A stretch of 38,954 nucleotides of DNA from Verrucomicrobiota bacterium (GTDB taxonomy: Bacteria; Verrucomicrobiota; Verrucomicrobiia; Chthoniobacterales; JAFAMB01): NCBI GenBank assembly GCA_019239825.1, contig JAFAZK010000320.1, positions 1 through 38,954 on the forward strand. The letters run 5' to 3'. A program made the translations under genes and the position numbers. Below, one piece after another: positions 26,338-33,562 of this stretch; position 1 is the first letter of the stretch; the number at the start of each line of letters is the position of its first letter. The notes under the pieces were generated by a model that saw nothing but the letters and a program-made list of their open reading frames with translations, was not told the origin of the DNA and ran no database searches.

Positions 26338-26440
26338 ATTGGAATATGCGTGGTCGCTTGCGAAGTGAGGTAGAGATAAATCCTCGGTTTCCTCTGTTAT
26401 CTTCTATTTGAGACGTCTTCCTTTGTGCCCTTGCTGCGAA

Positions 26441-27259
26441 TTATTTTGTCTCCTTGGTTCGAGCCGGTCCGTCGCCGAGAATTCCGCGATGCAAGACAAT
26501 AGGCGCGTCGGGTTCGATCGGTTGTAACCAGGGATGGCGAGGAGCACGTGAGGTCGCCGGTTCCAAATACCAGGCATGAGCAACGTCTCGCATAACCAAG
26601 GCATGATCGAATTCGATGCTGCCCAACGGGAAACGCGTTTTGTCATCAAAAAAGCTGCAGGAAAGCCGGTTCAGACCAAACGGCCGGATCTTCCATTCTT
26701 TGGCTTCAAGAGCGATCCCTCCGAGGCTCTTCGTGTCCTCGACCAAAGAAGATCCCGAATCGGCGGACCGAAAAAAATCCTCTTGTAGACTTTTGAAACA
26801 AGAGGATGCCGGTAATTGCAGCGCGTCGTCGCCAGAAAAGATGATTTCTGTGACTTTGTCTACCGATCGACAGGTGAATTCGGCGTGCGCCACCGATTCC
26901 TCAACCGTAAATCGCGCTCGGTGATATCCCGGATCAGAAAAACCTCCGAGGATGGTGCGCAGCCAAAGATCAGTATCTCGCCGCGCCACGAAGATGCCTT
27001 CATGAGAACGTTTGTTTGAATCGATCCATTCTGAAGCGATACGATGCACCGCATTTTCGCTACTGACGCCTAGGAAAGCCGGTAGGCCGCGAGGCCGGAG
27101 AGATTCTAAACGGACTAGGCAAACGCCGACAATCGCGTGCCCATGGTAGAGTTTTGGACTAAACGGAGCCGGTAGCAACCGTTTAACTACCTCGGGATCA
27201 GCTCGGTAGTTCAGCATGAATCGGCGCTTGATGACACCGCAGAAGATCGGGGTCCTCAT
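26441..27259 (-). CDS. DUF2071 family protein
   Basis: 272 aa from ATG 27259; the open frame continues to 27364 but that part is repeat sequence. The start (MRTPIFCGVIKRRFMLNYRA, then LLPAPFSPKLYHGHAIVGVC) and ENAVHRIA fit DUF2071/YqjF-type proteins, which share the acetoacetate-decarboxylase-like fold. The function of the family is not established and no catalytic Lys can be assigned by eye. It is on the same strand as the hydrolase, 215 bases upstream of it. Confidence 0.7.
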   Translation of the reverse strand: MRTPIFCGVIKRRFMLNYRADPEVVKRLLPAPFSPKLYHGHAIVGVCLVRLESLRPRGLPAFLGVSSENAVHRIASEWIDSNKRSHEGIFVARRDTDLWLRTILGGFSDPGYHRARFTVEESVAHAEFTCRSVDKVTEIIFSGDDALQLPASSCFKSLQEDFFRSADSGSSLVEDTKSLGGIALEAKEWKIRPFGLNRLSCSFFDDKTRFPLGSIEFDHALVMRDVAHAWYLEPATSRAPRHPWLQPIEPDAPIVLHRGILGDGPARTKETK

Positions 27260-27322
27260 ACCATACCCATACTGAATGCCCGGTTGGGTCTTTACGCAAG
27301 CAGGTGAATAGCCGTGAGAATG

Positions 27323-27640
27323 CGCAAAAACCGCAAAAAAAAGAGGAAGAAAAATCTCACGCAAAGACGCAAAGGTTCGGACTAAGCGACAGTAAGCTTT
27401 GCAGACGTACCGGCGTCTTGGGTGCTGGTCGGGAAGCGGGAAACGCTCATCTTTTCCGCGGGTGCAGCTTGTGGGCAGCGTCGATTCCTTCTCTAGCGAT
27501 ACGATTTTCCTCTAGCACAGAGACGATAACAGCATAGGATTGTGTTATTCTACACCAAAGCTGGCTGCGTGATCCGAACCTTTGCGCCTTTGCGTCTTTG
27601 CGTGAGATTTTTCTTCCTCTTTTTTTGCGTTCTCTGTGGC
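27323..27640. repeat. Inverted repeat, CACGCAAAGACGCAAAGG type
   Basis: Left arm 27323-27383 (GCAAAAACCGCAAAAAAAAG, AGGAAGAAAAATCTCACGCA, AAGACGCAAAGGTTCGGA) is mirrored at 27573-27640 with one small insertion (a second GCGCAAAG). Weaker pairing continues inward (AGTAAGCTTTGC / CAAAGCTGGCT). It occupies the divergent gap between the DUF2071 and DoxX genes, so promoters of both fall inside. A single arm recurs at 37611-37648. Confidence 0.8.
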
Positions 27641-27662
27641 TTTTTGCGGCTATTTGTCTTCC

Positions 27663-28079
27663 GTGAACCCGCAAAATCACAAAGCTCTAGCCTACGGTAC
27701 GTTTCGTTTCGCTCTCGGCGTCGTTGAATTGATGCATGGCTTGGTTCGGGTCCCTATGCTCGCCGGTTTTGCCGCGGGTATGGCCAAGCAATTCGAAGGG
27801 TCGATCTTGCCAGGCTGGTTCGTCTATTCTTTCGGTTGTGTGTTGCCTTTTCTCGAAGGACTGATCGGAGTGGCTCTGATTCTAGGAGCATTCACCCGAT
27901 GGACCTTGGCTGGAGCCTCGCTGCTAATGTCCATCCTGATCTTCGGCACTTGCCTGCGATCCGATTGGGCCATCGTCGGTCTCCAAATGATCTACGCGAT
28001 CGCATTTTTCATCGCGTTATTCTTCCTAGAATATAATCGCTACTCCGTTGATCGGATCGTGCGTGGAGAGGGGGCGTGA
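27663..28079 (+). CDS. DoxX-family membrane protein
   Basis: 138 aa from GTG 27663; the open frame reaches upstream into the right arm of the repeat, so an earlier start is unlikely. Four hydrophobic segments with TM1 FRFALGVVELMHGLVRVP, a second at GWFVYSFGCVLPFLEGLIGV, GAFTRWTLAGASLLMS in the third and a C-terminal helix match DoxX/DoxD-like small inner-membrane proteins. The family is linked to quinone-dependent redox functions in some cases; no precise role is implied here. Confidence 0.8.
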   Translation: MNPQNHKALAYGTFRFALGVVELMHGLVRVPMLAGFAAGMAKQFEGSILPGWFVYSFGCVLPFLEGLIGVALILGAFTRWTLAGASLLMSILIFGTCLRSDWAIVGLQMIYAIAFFIALFFLEYNRYSVDRIVRGEGA

Positions 28080-28093
28080 TGGCGAAGATATTT

Positions 28094-28369
28094 TGGTGGG
28101 GCGAGGCTCCCGAAAGAGCGAAGCTTTTTGCCGAAGGGATTCGTTAGTCGGCGCTATTTCGTTTGCGAGGCCGAAGCGCGTGCCGAGCCGCGGCGCTGTG
28201 TCACCACCAAATCATTCCACTGGTCCAAGGCTTATTGTTTCAACACCCGATCGATGCCAGGCGCAGCGTCCGGCTCGGCGCGCGAATTGGCGTGGCGAAC
28301 GACAAAGCGGCGACACCCTCTATGCCTACGGTTGAATGTTCTGTTTCTTTCGCGAGCCTCGCCCACCAT
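28094..28369. repeat. Long imperfect palindrome, family B full copy
   Basis: Outer arms TGGTGGGGCGAGGCTCCCG (28094-28112) and CGCGAGCCTCGCCCACCA (28351-28368). Inner arms around GCGCGTGCCGAGCCGCGGCG (28177-28197) and CAGCGTCCGGCTCGGCGCGC (28264-28284). The three intervals are each about 65 bases. The flanking intervals are partly complementary too (GTCGGCGCT near 28147 opposite a GTCGCCGCT-type complement). It fills the gap between the convergent DoxX and TonB-receptor genes. Confidence 0.85.
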
Positions 28370-28389
28370 CTATGTCGCCGAACGTGCTC

Positions 28390-30903
28390 CTAGAACTTCA
28401 CTCGCACCGTTCCCAGAACCTGCAGCGGCATCTCTGGATAAACCTGATTCGTGCCGTTGTTTGTACTGACCACCGCCCAGTTCTGTTGGTTGGTAAAATT
28501 CAGAACATCAACCCGTAGTTCAACGTTCTTCCATCGATAGAAGACGCCGGCATTTAGCGTGAACTGGGTCGGTATTACTACCGAGCCGCCATACGTGAGG
28601 TTGATCGGGCTAGTGACCTCAGCTCCGAAAGTGAATCCTAGGCCGAAGTCGAACACGTAGTTGAGGTTAGCGTTGAAGAGCTGTCTTGGAATTCCCGGTT
28701 GCAGGTAATTCCCTAGCGGCAAAGTCACGGTGTTAGCGACCCCGCTACCGTTTCCCACCGGAGGCGCGAAAGTGTTAAATACGCTTGAATCCTTTTGCGA
28801 CGGGGCCTGCCCCGCCAGCACTGGATCCAGGTAGCTGTACGAAAGCGTCATATAGAAGTTGCGGTTTGGCTGAAAGTTCAATTCGGCTTCCCCGCCCCAA
28901 ATTACCTCCGCCAAAGTTGGTGCTCCTTCCTGCGGGATGCTTCGGGTTTGCCTGAAGCCTGCAGTCCCTATGTAGAGCTTCCCGTCAAAGAAGCTGAACT
29001 TAAGGCCGCCTTCGTAGAGAACACTCTGGTTATAGAAGTCCGGATTATCAAACTTGTTGTCGCTACCGATACTGTAACCGCCGCCCTGACCGTCCGTACT
29101 CGATTGAGTGAAATCATACGAAAAATAAGCGGTAACCCACGGGAATGGCTGATACGTGACATTAGCATTAACGTTAGCCAACCCCTGTGTGGTATTTGCT
29201 GTAACCGGATTAAATCCGGGCGGGTGCACTGGGTCAGTGAAGTTGATGTGCAGGATGTCGCCGCGAATTCCGAAGAAAAAAGAGAGCTGTTTAGTTACGC
29301 TGATACGGTCCTCGAGAAAAGCTGCATAATCTTCCGCATAGGTGTCGTTAGTCTCACCGTTTCCGGTATTGATAACCTTGCCCGACGAAGTAACGTACGT
29401 CCCGCCTGGAGTACCATAAAAGTTGGGCATGCCTGGAACCGCATACGAAGGGTTGCTACCGCCGACGATCGAAGACAGCGGCACGTTAATCAGACTGGGA
29501 TTTTGCGTCAGATCAAACAAGTTGTTAAAGCTGTGGGCGATATCGCTGACCGAATAGACGTGTTGATACCGAAAATCGAGACCGAGATTCAACATGTTGC
29601 CGATCGACCATCCTTCAGGTTCTCCCGTCTCATCCTTTTCGATAACCGACTTTTCGTCTTTGCCGAGGTCCGGCTCGCGATCTAGGGACCGGTGCGTGAC
29701 TGGCACGTCGGCATTTAGATGAAGTTCCAGTCGATCTTCGAACGTGTAGCTTGGTTCGACTACCGCCGAGTAATGGTAACCGCCCACCTGCCAGCGACTT
29801 AAATATCCAAAATAGGCGGTATCTAGAAGCTGAGCGTCGTCGCTGAGTGTTAGCCTTTGGATGGCTTCAGCGTAGTCCGTCTTGGCATACGAGCTGTCGC
29901 TCGGATTGACGATAACATCAGCGGTATCGATCTGGGTCGTGCCGGTTGCAACCACTACTCCGCGCTTCTTAGGGGTCGTACTCGGGATTAAATTGGATAT
30001 GGAAAAGTTCGGTCCGATGGGTGTTCCGGTGGGATTAACAAATTCCTGCGTACCGGTGATGTAGGTTCCATTATTGATCAGGTCTTGGGTCGGGCGATTA
30101 ATGCCTCGGTTCAGTTGATAATGGATCTCAGAAAAGGAGTTCAACAATTCTAACTCGTAGTTTGGACTGGGAGTCCACTTCAGGACTGCATATACCGCCT
30201 GCGACTGGGTGAATACATTTCGGTAATAACTCCCGGATTCTTCGCCGGAATAACTAACGCGATAGGAAAGTTGCCCAGGAATGATCGGGCCACCAAAATC
30301 GACCGTGTATCTGTTTGTATCGTACTCGCCGAAAGTCGCATCGACTTCGGAATGAAAACGGTCCGTGTAGGGTTGTTTCGTAATTAAGTCAATGAAACCG
30401 CCCACGTTTTGGCTCGCCCCGTACACGGCCGGCGCCGGCCCTTTAACAATATTAACGCTTTCAACTGAATTAAAATCAATGGGAGCGCCCACGCCTTCGC
30501 TGGTGAAGCCGATACGGATCCCGTTAAAAAAAGTGTCTGCTACCTGGCCCCGGATGTAAACACTGGACGGATTTCCGTTAAAGTAGGGGGTATAAGTATC
30601 AGAAGATATCCGGGCAAAATCGCGTGCCGTCTCGATATTGTTATTCTGAAGCTCCTCCTTTGTTATTACGCTAATTGAGCGAGGGATTTCGGTTACCGGA
30701 AGGTCCAGCCCGAACGCGTCCGAGAAATCCGTCGAGGTCGGCAGGATGTTGTTCTGCTGTATCGCTTCGACTGTTACCGATGTTAGCAATTGCCCGGAAG
30801 GATTAGATACGGTTTGGCCGTTCGCCAGACCTGCCAGGAATAATGCTGCGATCGAGGCAGCGACACCGGCTAATGAAACTGCCGAGACTCCTTTTAGCTC
30901 CAT
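28390..30903 (-). CDS. TonB-dependent outer-membrane receptor
   Basis: 837 aa, ATG at 30903. The signal peptide ends near GLANGQT (residue 30). The plug domain (about 65-190) has VTEIPRSISVITKEELQ, SSVYIRGQ and FNSVESVNIVKGPAPAVYG. The long beta-barrel ends with the outer-membrane C-terminal Phe (GTVRVKF). The plug wording resembles siderophore-receptor type proteins, but a carbohydrate or other ligand is possible. Energised by TonB/ExbBD, which is not in the window. A perfect 18-bp palindrome lies about 90 bases upstream. No Fur-like box or ABC importer adjoins. Confidence 0.93.
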   Translation of the reverse strand: MELKGVSAVSLAGVAASIAALFLAGLANGQTVSNPSGQLLTSVTVEAIQQNNILPTSTDFSDAFGLDLPVTEIPRSISVITKEELQNNNIETARDFARISSDTYTPYFNGNPSSVYIRGQVADTFFNGIRIGFTSEGVGAPIDFNSVESVNIVKGPAPAVYGASQNVGGFIDLITKQPYTDRFHSEVDATFGEYDTNRYTVDFGGPIIPGQLSYRVSYSGEESGSYYRNVFTQSQAVYAVLKWTPSPNYELELLNSFSEIHYQLNRGINRPTQDLINNGTYITGTQEFVNPTGTPIGPNFSISNLIPSTTPKKRGVVVATGTTQIDTADVIVNPSDSSYAKTDYAEAIQRLTLSDDAQLLDTAYFGYLSRWQVGGYHYSAVVEPSYTFEDRLELHLNADVPVTHRSLDREPDLGKDEKSVIEKDETGEPEGWSIGNMLNLGLDFRYQHVYSVSDIAHSFNNLFDLTQNPSLINVPLSSIVGGSNPSYAVPGMPNFYGTPGGTYVTSSGKVINTGNGETNDTYAEDYAAFLEDRISVTKQLSFFFGIRGDILHINFTDPVHPPGFNPVTANTTQGLANVNANVTYQPFPWVTAYFSYDFTQSSTDGQGGGYSIGSDNKFDNPDFYNQSVLYEGGLKFSFFDGKLYIGTAGFRQTRSIPQEGAPTLAEVIWGGEAELNFQPNRNFYMTLSYSYLDPVLAGQAPSQKDSSVFNTFAPPVGNGSGVANTVTLPLGNYLQPGIPRQLFNANLNYVFDFGLGFTFGAEVTSPINLTYGGSVVIPTQFTLNAGVFYRWKNVELRVDVLNFTNQQNWAVVSTNNGTNQVYPEMPLQVLGTVRVKF

Positions 30904-30989
30904 AAGTGTGCGGTTCCTAAAATTTTTGGGTGTCCCTTGAAAGAGGGCGGAGACTAAATCGGGGAGTGAGACGCGCTCAACTTGCTAAT

Positions 30990-31007
30990 CGTGACAAATT
31001 TGTCACG
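30990..31007. promoter_or_regulatory. Perfect 18-bp palindrome upstream of the TonB receptor
   Basis: CGTGACAAATTTGTCACG is completely symmetric and lies 87-104 bases before the receptor ATG, the position of an operator. Spacing (GTGA-N8-TCAC) differs from the CRP consensus (GTGA-N6-TCAC). Which regulator binds is unknown. Confidence 0.6.
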
Positions 31008-31027
31008 TATGCAAAGGCGAAAATGCA

Positions 31028-31058
31028 AAAGGCTCGATCAGCAGCTGATCGAGCCTTT
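31028..31058 (-). terminator. Intrinsic terminator of the NmrA-like gene
   Basis: AAAGGCTCGATCAGC and GCTGATCGAGCCTTT form a perfect 15-bp stem, and the minus strand continues with TTTTGCATTTT. It lies 39 bases beyond the stop at 31097, separating this gene from the TonB receptor. Confidence 0.8.
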
Positions 31059-31096
31059 CCTTGATTCTGACTAATCTTTAAGAATTGAGCGGGCGT

Positions 31097-31945
31097 CTAT
31101 ACAAACGCTGATCGATGTTCGCGGCACCAAGTCTCGAATGTTTGAGCCTGCCTGCCGGTCAGTCTTTCCACCTCGTCTGTGTAAAAGGTGTAGGCTTCAG
31201 TCCGGACCTGCTCCCAAAGCTGCGCCAAGCTTTTTACCAGGGGCTCGGGAAGCCCGGACGCGATCGCTCTTTCCGCTGCGACTTCGACCGGGATATCGAC
31301 GCACTCAATCGGCTTGCCGATTACTTTGCTGAGGATTTCCACCTGTTCGGGGGTGCTTAGTGATTCGCCGCCGGTGAGGTCGTAAGCTTTCCCTACGTGC
31401 CCTGCAGAAGTTAACGCGACCGCCGCGACCCCCGCGATGTCGAATGGTGATATTGGCGCTGTCTTTCCCTTACCCATTGGATTAAACACCTTAGACTGCG
31501 ATTTAATTGCCTCGGCCCATTGCAGCGAGTTGGACATAAATCCTCCAGGATGCAGAAAGGTCCAGGGGACACCGGACTGCTCGATTAGCTCTTCTTTCTC
31601 CCGATGTAATCGGCCAATCAGGTTGCCCTCGAGTCGGACCGCGTTGCTGGAGACCATAACAATCTGTCCCGCTCCAGCTTGTTTCGTTTCTTCTATCAGC
31701 AATCGATCTGCTTCATGATTTTTATCAAAAAGGACCGCCAGCATGAAGACTTTGTCAGCCCCTTGGGTTGCCTTGCGGACAATAGACGGATCGTGGCGAT
31801 CGCCGATCACTCGTTCAACGGCGGGATCGAGATGGGAAACCTTTTTTTCGTCGCGGCTGATGACGCGCACGGCCTCCCCTTTTGCAACAAGTAGTTTGAC
31901 TAACTCAGAGCCGATATTGCCGGTAGCACCAGTAACAAAAATCAT
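31097..31945 (-). CDS. NmrA-like NAD(P)-binding protein
   Basis: 282 aa. An N-terminal Rossmann motif (FVTGATGNIGSELVKLL) and the NmrA/QOR2 pattern (ISRDEKKV, VMVSSNAV, WTFLHPGGFMSN, LTGGESLSTPEQV) indicate an atypical short-chain dehydrogenase. Family members act as quinone reductases or redox sensors and often lack the full SDR Tyr-Lys pair. A good ribosome site (AAGGAG, 8 bases before ATG) is present. A TGACCAGTCA dyad lies upstream, and a TetR gene on the same strand suggests local control. Confidence 0.9.
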   Translation of the reverse strand: MIFVTGATGNIGSELVKLLVAKGEAVRVISRDEKKVSHLDPAVERVIGDRHDPSIVRKATQGADKVFMLAVLFDKNHEADRLLIEETKQAGAGQIVMVSSNAVRLEGNLIGRLHREKEELIEQSGVPWTFLHPGGFMSNSLQWAEAIKSQSKVFNPMGKGKTAPISPFDIAGVAAVALTSAGHVGKAYDLTGGESLSTPEQVEILSKVIGKPIECVDIPVEVAAERAIASGLPEPLVKSLAQLWEQVRTEAYTFYTDEVERLTGRQAQTFETWCREHRSAFV

Positions 31946-31991
31946 ACGGTCACTCCTTATGGTTGGTTTTAGGGCAATGAACTCAATATAA

Positions 31992-32007
31992 GTGACCAGT
32001 CAATCAC
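31992..32007. promoter_or_regulatory. Putative TetR operator GTGACCAGTCAATCAC
   Basis: It contains the dyad TGACCAGTCA (31993-32002), similar in style to known TetR/AcrR operators. It lies about 50 bases before the NmrA-like start and overlaps a TTGACT on the minus strand that could be a -35 box. The nearby TetR gene (32392-33009) is the obvious candidate to bind it. Confidence 0.5.
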
Positions 32008-32017
32008 TAATAACGCG

Positions 32018-32387
32018 ATCAACGCCAAGAGTGCGCGTGAACGCCGCGCACGGTGGGCCCAGGCGCCGGGAGGGGAGCCGCTTTGCCCTGTGGTCTGACA
32101 TCAATCCGTGTTCATCAAACTTAGCGTTTGCTAGATTGAGATGCATTGGCGGGCGGCTCCCGCGAACGTCTCCTGATGTCGCCACACTCACAGCGTGTCG
32201 TTGATTCGTCCGATCCAACACCTTCTCGATATTCAAGCGTGGAAACGTTTCCGGGAGCCGCTCGCTATCGGACGACGGGTAGTACCATGATTTTTCGCGT
32301 AATCACGCGAGCGGTCTAGGAGCGTCGAAAAGCGGCTCCCCTCCAGCGCGCAAGGCACCCATCGTTCCCGCCGTTCTCGGCGTTGAT
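32018..32387. repeat. Long imperfect palindrome, family A copy 3
   Basis: Ends ATCAACGCC (32018-32026) and GGCGTTGAT (32379-32387). Outer arms GGGAGGGGAGCCGCTTT (32068-32084) and GAAAAGCGGCTCCCCTCCAG (32328-32346). Inner arms GCGGGCGGCTCCCGCGAACG (from 32149) and its partner 32241-32265 with four mismatches. Cores sit at 32073, 32153, 32253 and 32332, with gaps 71 and 70. Interval sequences are unlike those of copies 1 and 2. It lies between the TetR gene and the NmrA-like gene. Confidence 0.87.
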
Positions 32388-32391
32388 AATA

Positions 32392-33009
32392 TTACTCAGG
32401 CGCAATGCCCGACCACATCGCTTTCACCAAGCGCCTCACGTAGCGGAGTTCTTTGCCGGGGCCCGATTTGCCGTCGGTAAGCATCACCTGCAGGAAAGCG
32501 TGATGCCATAACGCCCCGACAAATGCCTGGGCCACGACCTCGTAATCTGTTTCCCGAATCCGACCGAGCCTATATTCGGCTTCCAAATAGGTGGCAATCG
32601 TCTTAACGGATCGTAAGGCTTTCGTCGCTCGGTCCTTGTTGGCCGCTGCGGCCGACTCCGCTGGGCTCTCGGTTTCCTGCTTATTGCTCCACGCCATCAT
32701 GAGGGTGGGGATCAACATGAGGAATTTTTCCACAAATAGGGTGCCCAGTTCCACCAATGTCGTTTCCACGTCCTTCCGGCCAAGACTGGAGTTCAGCAGG
32801 GTCGGGATGGCTTGCCCCCAATCACTCTGGTCCTGCATCGCGCATTGGAAAAGCGCCCGCTTGGTCTTGAACCTTTTAAAAATGATACCATGCGAAACAC
32901 CGGCCTTTGCGGCGATTTCGCTGGTGGTGGCATCCGAGCCTTTCTCTAGAAAGATCTCTCTCGCTGCGCGAAGAATAACGTCATCTTGAATCGAGACTGG
33001 TCTGGGCAT
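32392..33009 (-). CDS. TetR-family transcriptional regulator
   Basis: 205 aa. The N-terminal TetR helix-turn-helix (about 10-55: ILRAAREIFLEKG, ATTSEIAAKAGVSHGIIFKR) is followed by an all-helical ligand domain. Such proteins repress neighbouring genes until an effector binds. The downstream same-strand NmrA-like oxidoreductase with a TGACCAGTCA dyad is the likely target. The stop lies five bases from the end of palindrome A3, so transcripts from this gene would include the hairpin. Confidence 0.93.
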   Translation of the reverse strand: MPRPVSIQDDVILRAAREIFLEKGSDATTSEIAAKAGVSHGIIFKRFKTKRALFQCAMQDQSDWGQAIPTLLNSSLGRKDVETTLVELGTLFVEKFLMLIPTLMMAWSNKQETESPAESAAAANKDRATKALRSVKTIATYLEAEYRLGRIRETDYEVVAQAFVGALWHHAFLQVMLTDGKSGPGKELRYVRRLVKAMWSGIAPE

Positions 33010-33152
33010 TTACTGGCTGGCTAAACGTAACTGATCCCAAAATCCGAGTGGATTTGCAACCAAATCACCTGGGATCGACGTCTGGCAACGAGTTGATCGC
33101 AGCCGCGCTGATGTGCGCTCCGGGAATGATTTCCCGGCGTTCCCGGCGATTG

Positions 33153-33407
33153 TTAAGCGGGTGAAAAGAGTTCGTAGGTCCGACGGGAAGAGAGTTGCTG
33201 GATATCTGCCACAGCTGCTTGCAACGCATTCGGCCAAGGAAGACCCAGCTCGAGGTACAGCTTGATCAGTCGTCCGGTTCTGTCTTTGAGCGAGCGCCGA
33301 ACCGCGGCTGAAACACCTTTTCTGATTAATGGCTTCCGCGCGTGTACTCGCGCGGTCCGTGTCTTGCGAATGCTTTGACTTACCATATGCCCGCAAATAA
33401 CGGGCAT
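33153..33407 (-). CDS. Small hypothetical protein, 84 aa
   Basis: Not recognised. A basic N-terminal half (SIRKTRTARVHARKPLIRKG) precedes an amphipathic helical part (GRLIKLYLELGLPWPNALQA), which looks like a real folded segment. A longer overlapping ORF in another frame (33010-33396) is Ser/Arg-rich and looks like a shadow. Upstream of and co-directional with the TetR gene. Confidence 0.45.
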   Translation of the reverse strand: MPVICGHMVSQSIRKTRTARVHARKPLIRKGVSAAVRRSLKDRTGRLIKLYLELGLPWPNALQAAVADIQQLSSRRTYELFSPA

Positions 33408-33499
33408 CGATTCACTCCCACCTAATGATTTCGGATCGAGCGCCGAAAATCAGGGGCGAAAGGCGCGTTTCCGGCGTTGAGCGCCGCGAAGCGTTCTAG

Positions 33500-33562
33500 G
33501 TTCGAAGCTCCGAGTCGAGTTCGAACCCGGAACTTTGAACGTCGAACATTGAACCCGGAACC
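33500..33562. repeat. GAACTTTGAACGTCGAACATTGAAC repeat
   Basis: A GAAC/TTCGAAC-rich stretch of short direct units (TTCGAACCCGGAACTTTGAA, then CGTCGAACATTGAACCCGG) lies just after the TRIC-fusion stop. It has the form of a simple dispersed intergenic repeat. No second copy is in the window. Confidence 0.45.

Noticed and set aside
28795..29685. 296-aa plus-strand ORF antisense to the TonB receptor
   Set aside because: Entirely inside the receptor gene, with no recognisable motif; a shadow frame.
30985..31010. CRP-binding site
   Set aside because: GTGA and TCAC are separated by eight bases instead of six.
33010..33396. 128-aa minus-strand ORF upstream of the TetR gene
   Set aside because: Low-complexity Ser/Arg/Gln composition; the overlapping 84-aa frame looks more protein-like.
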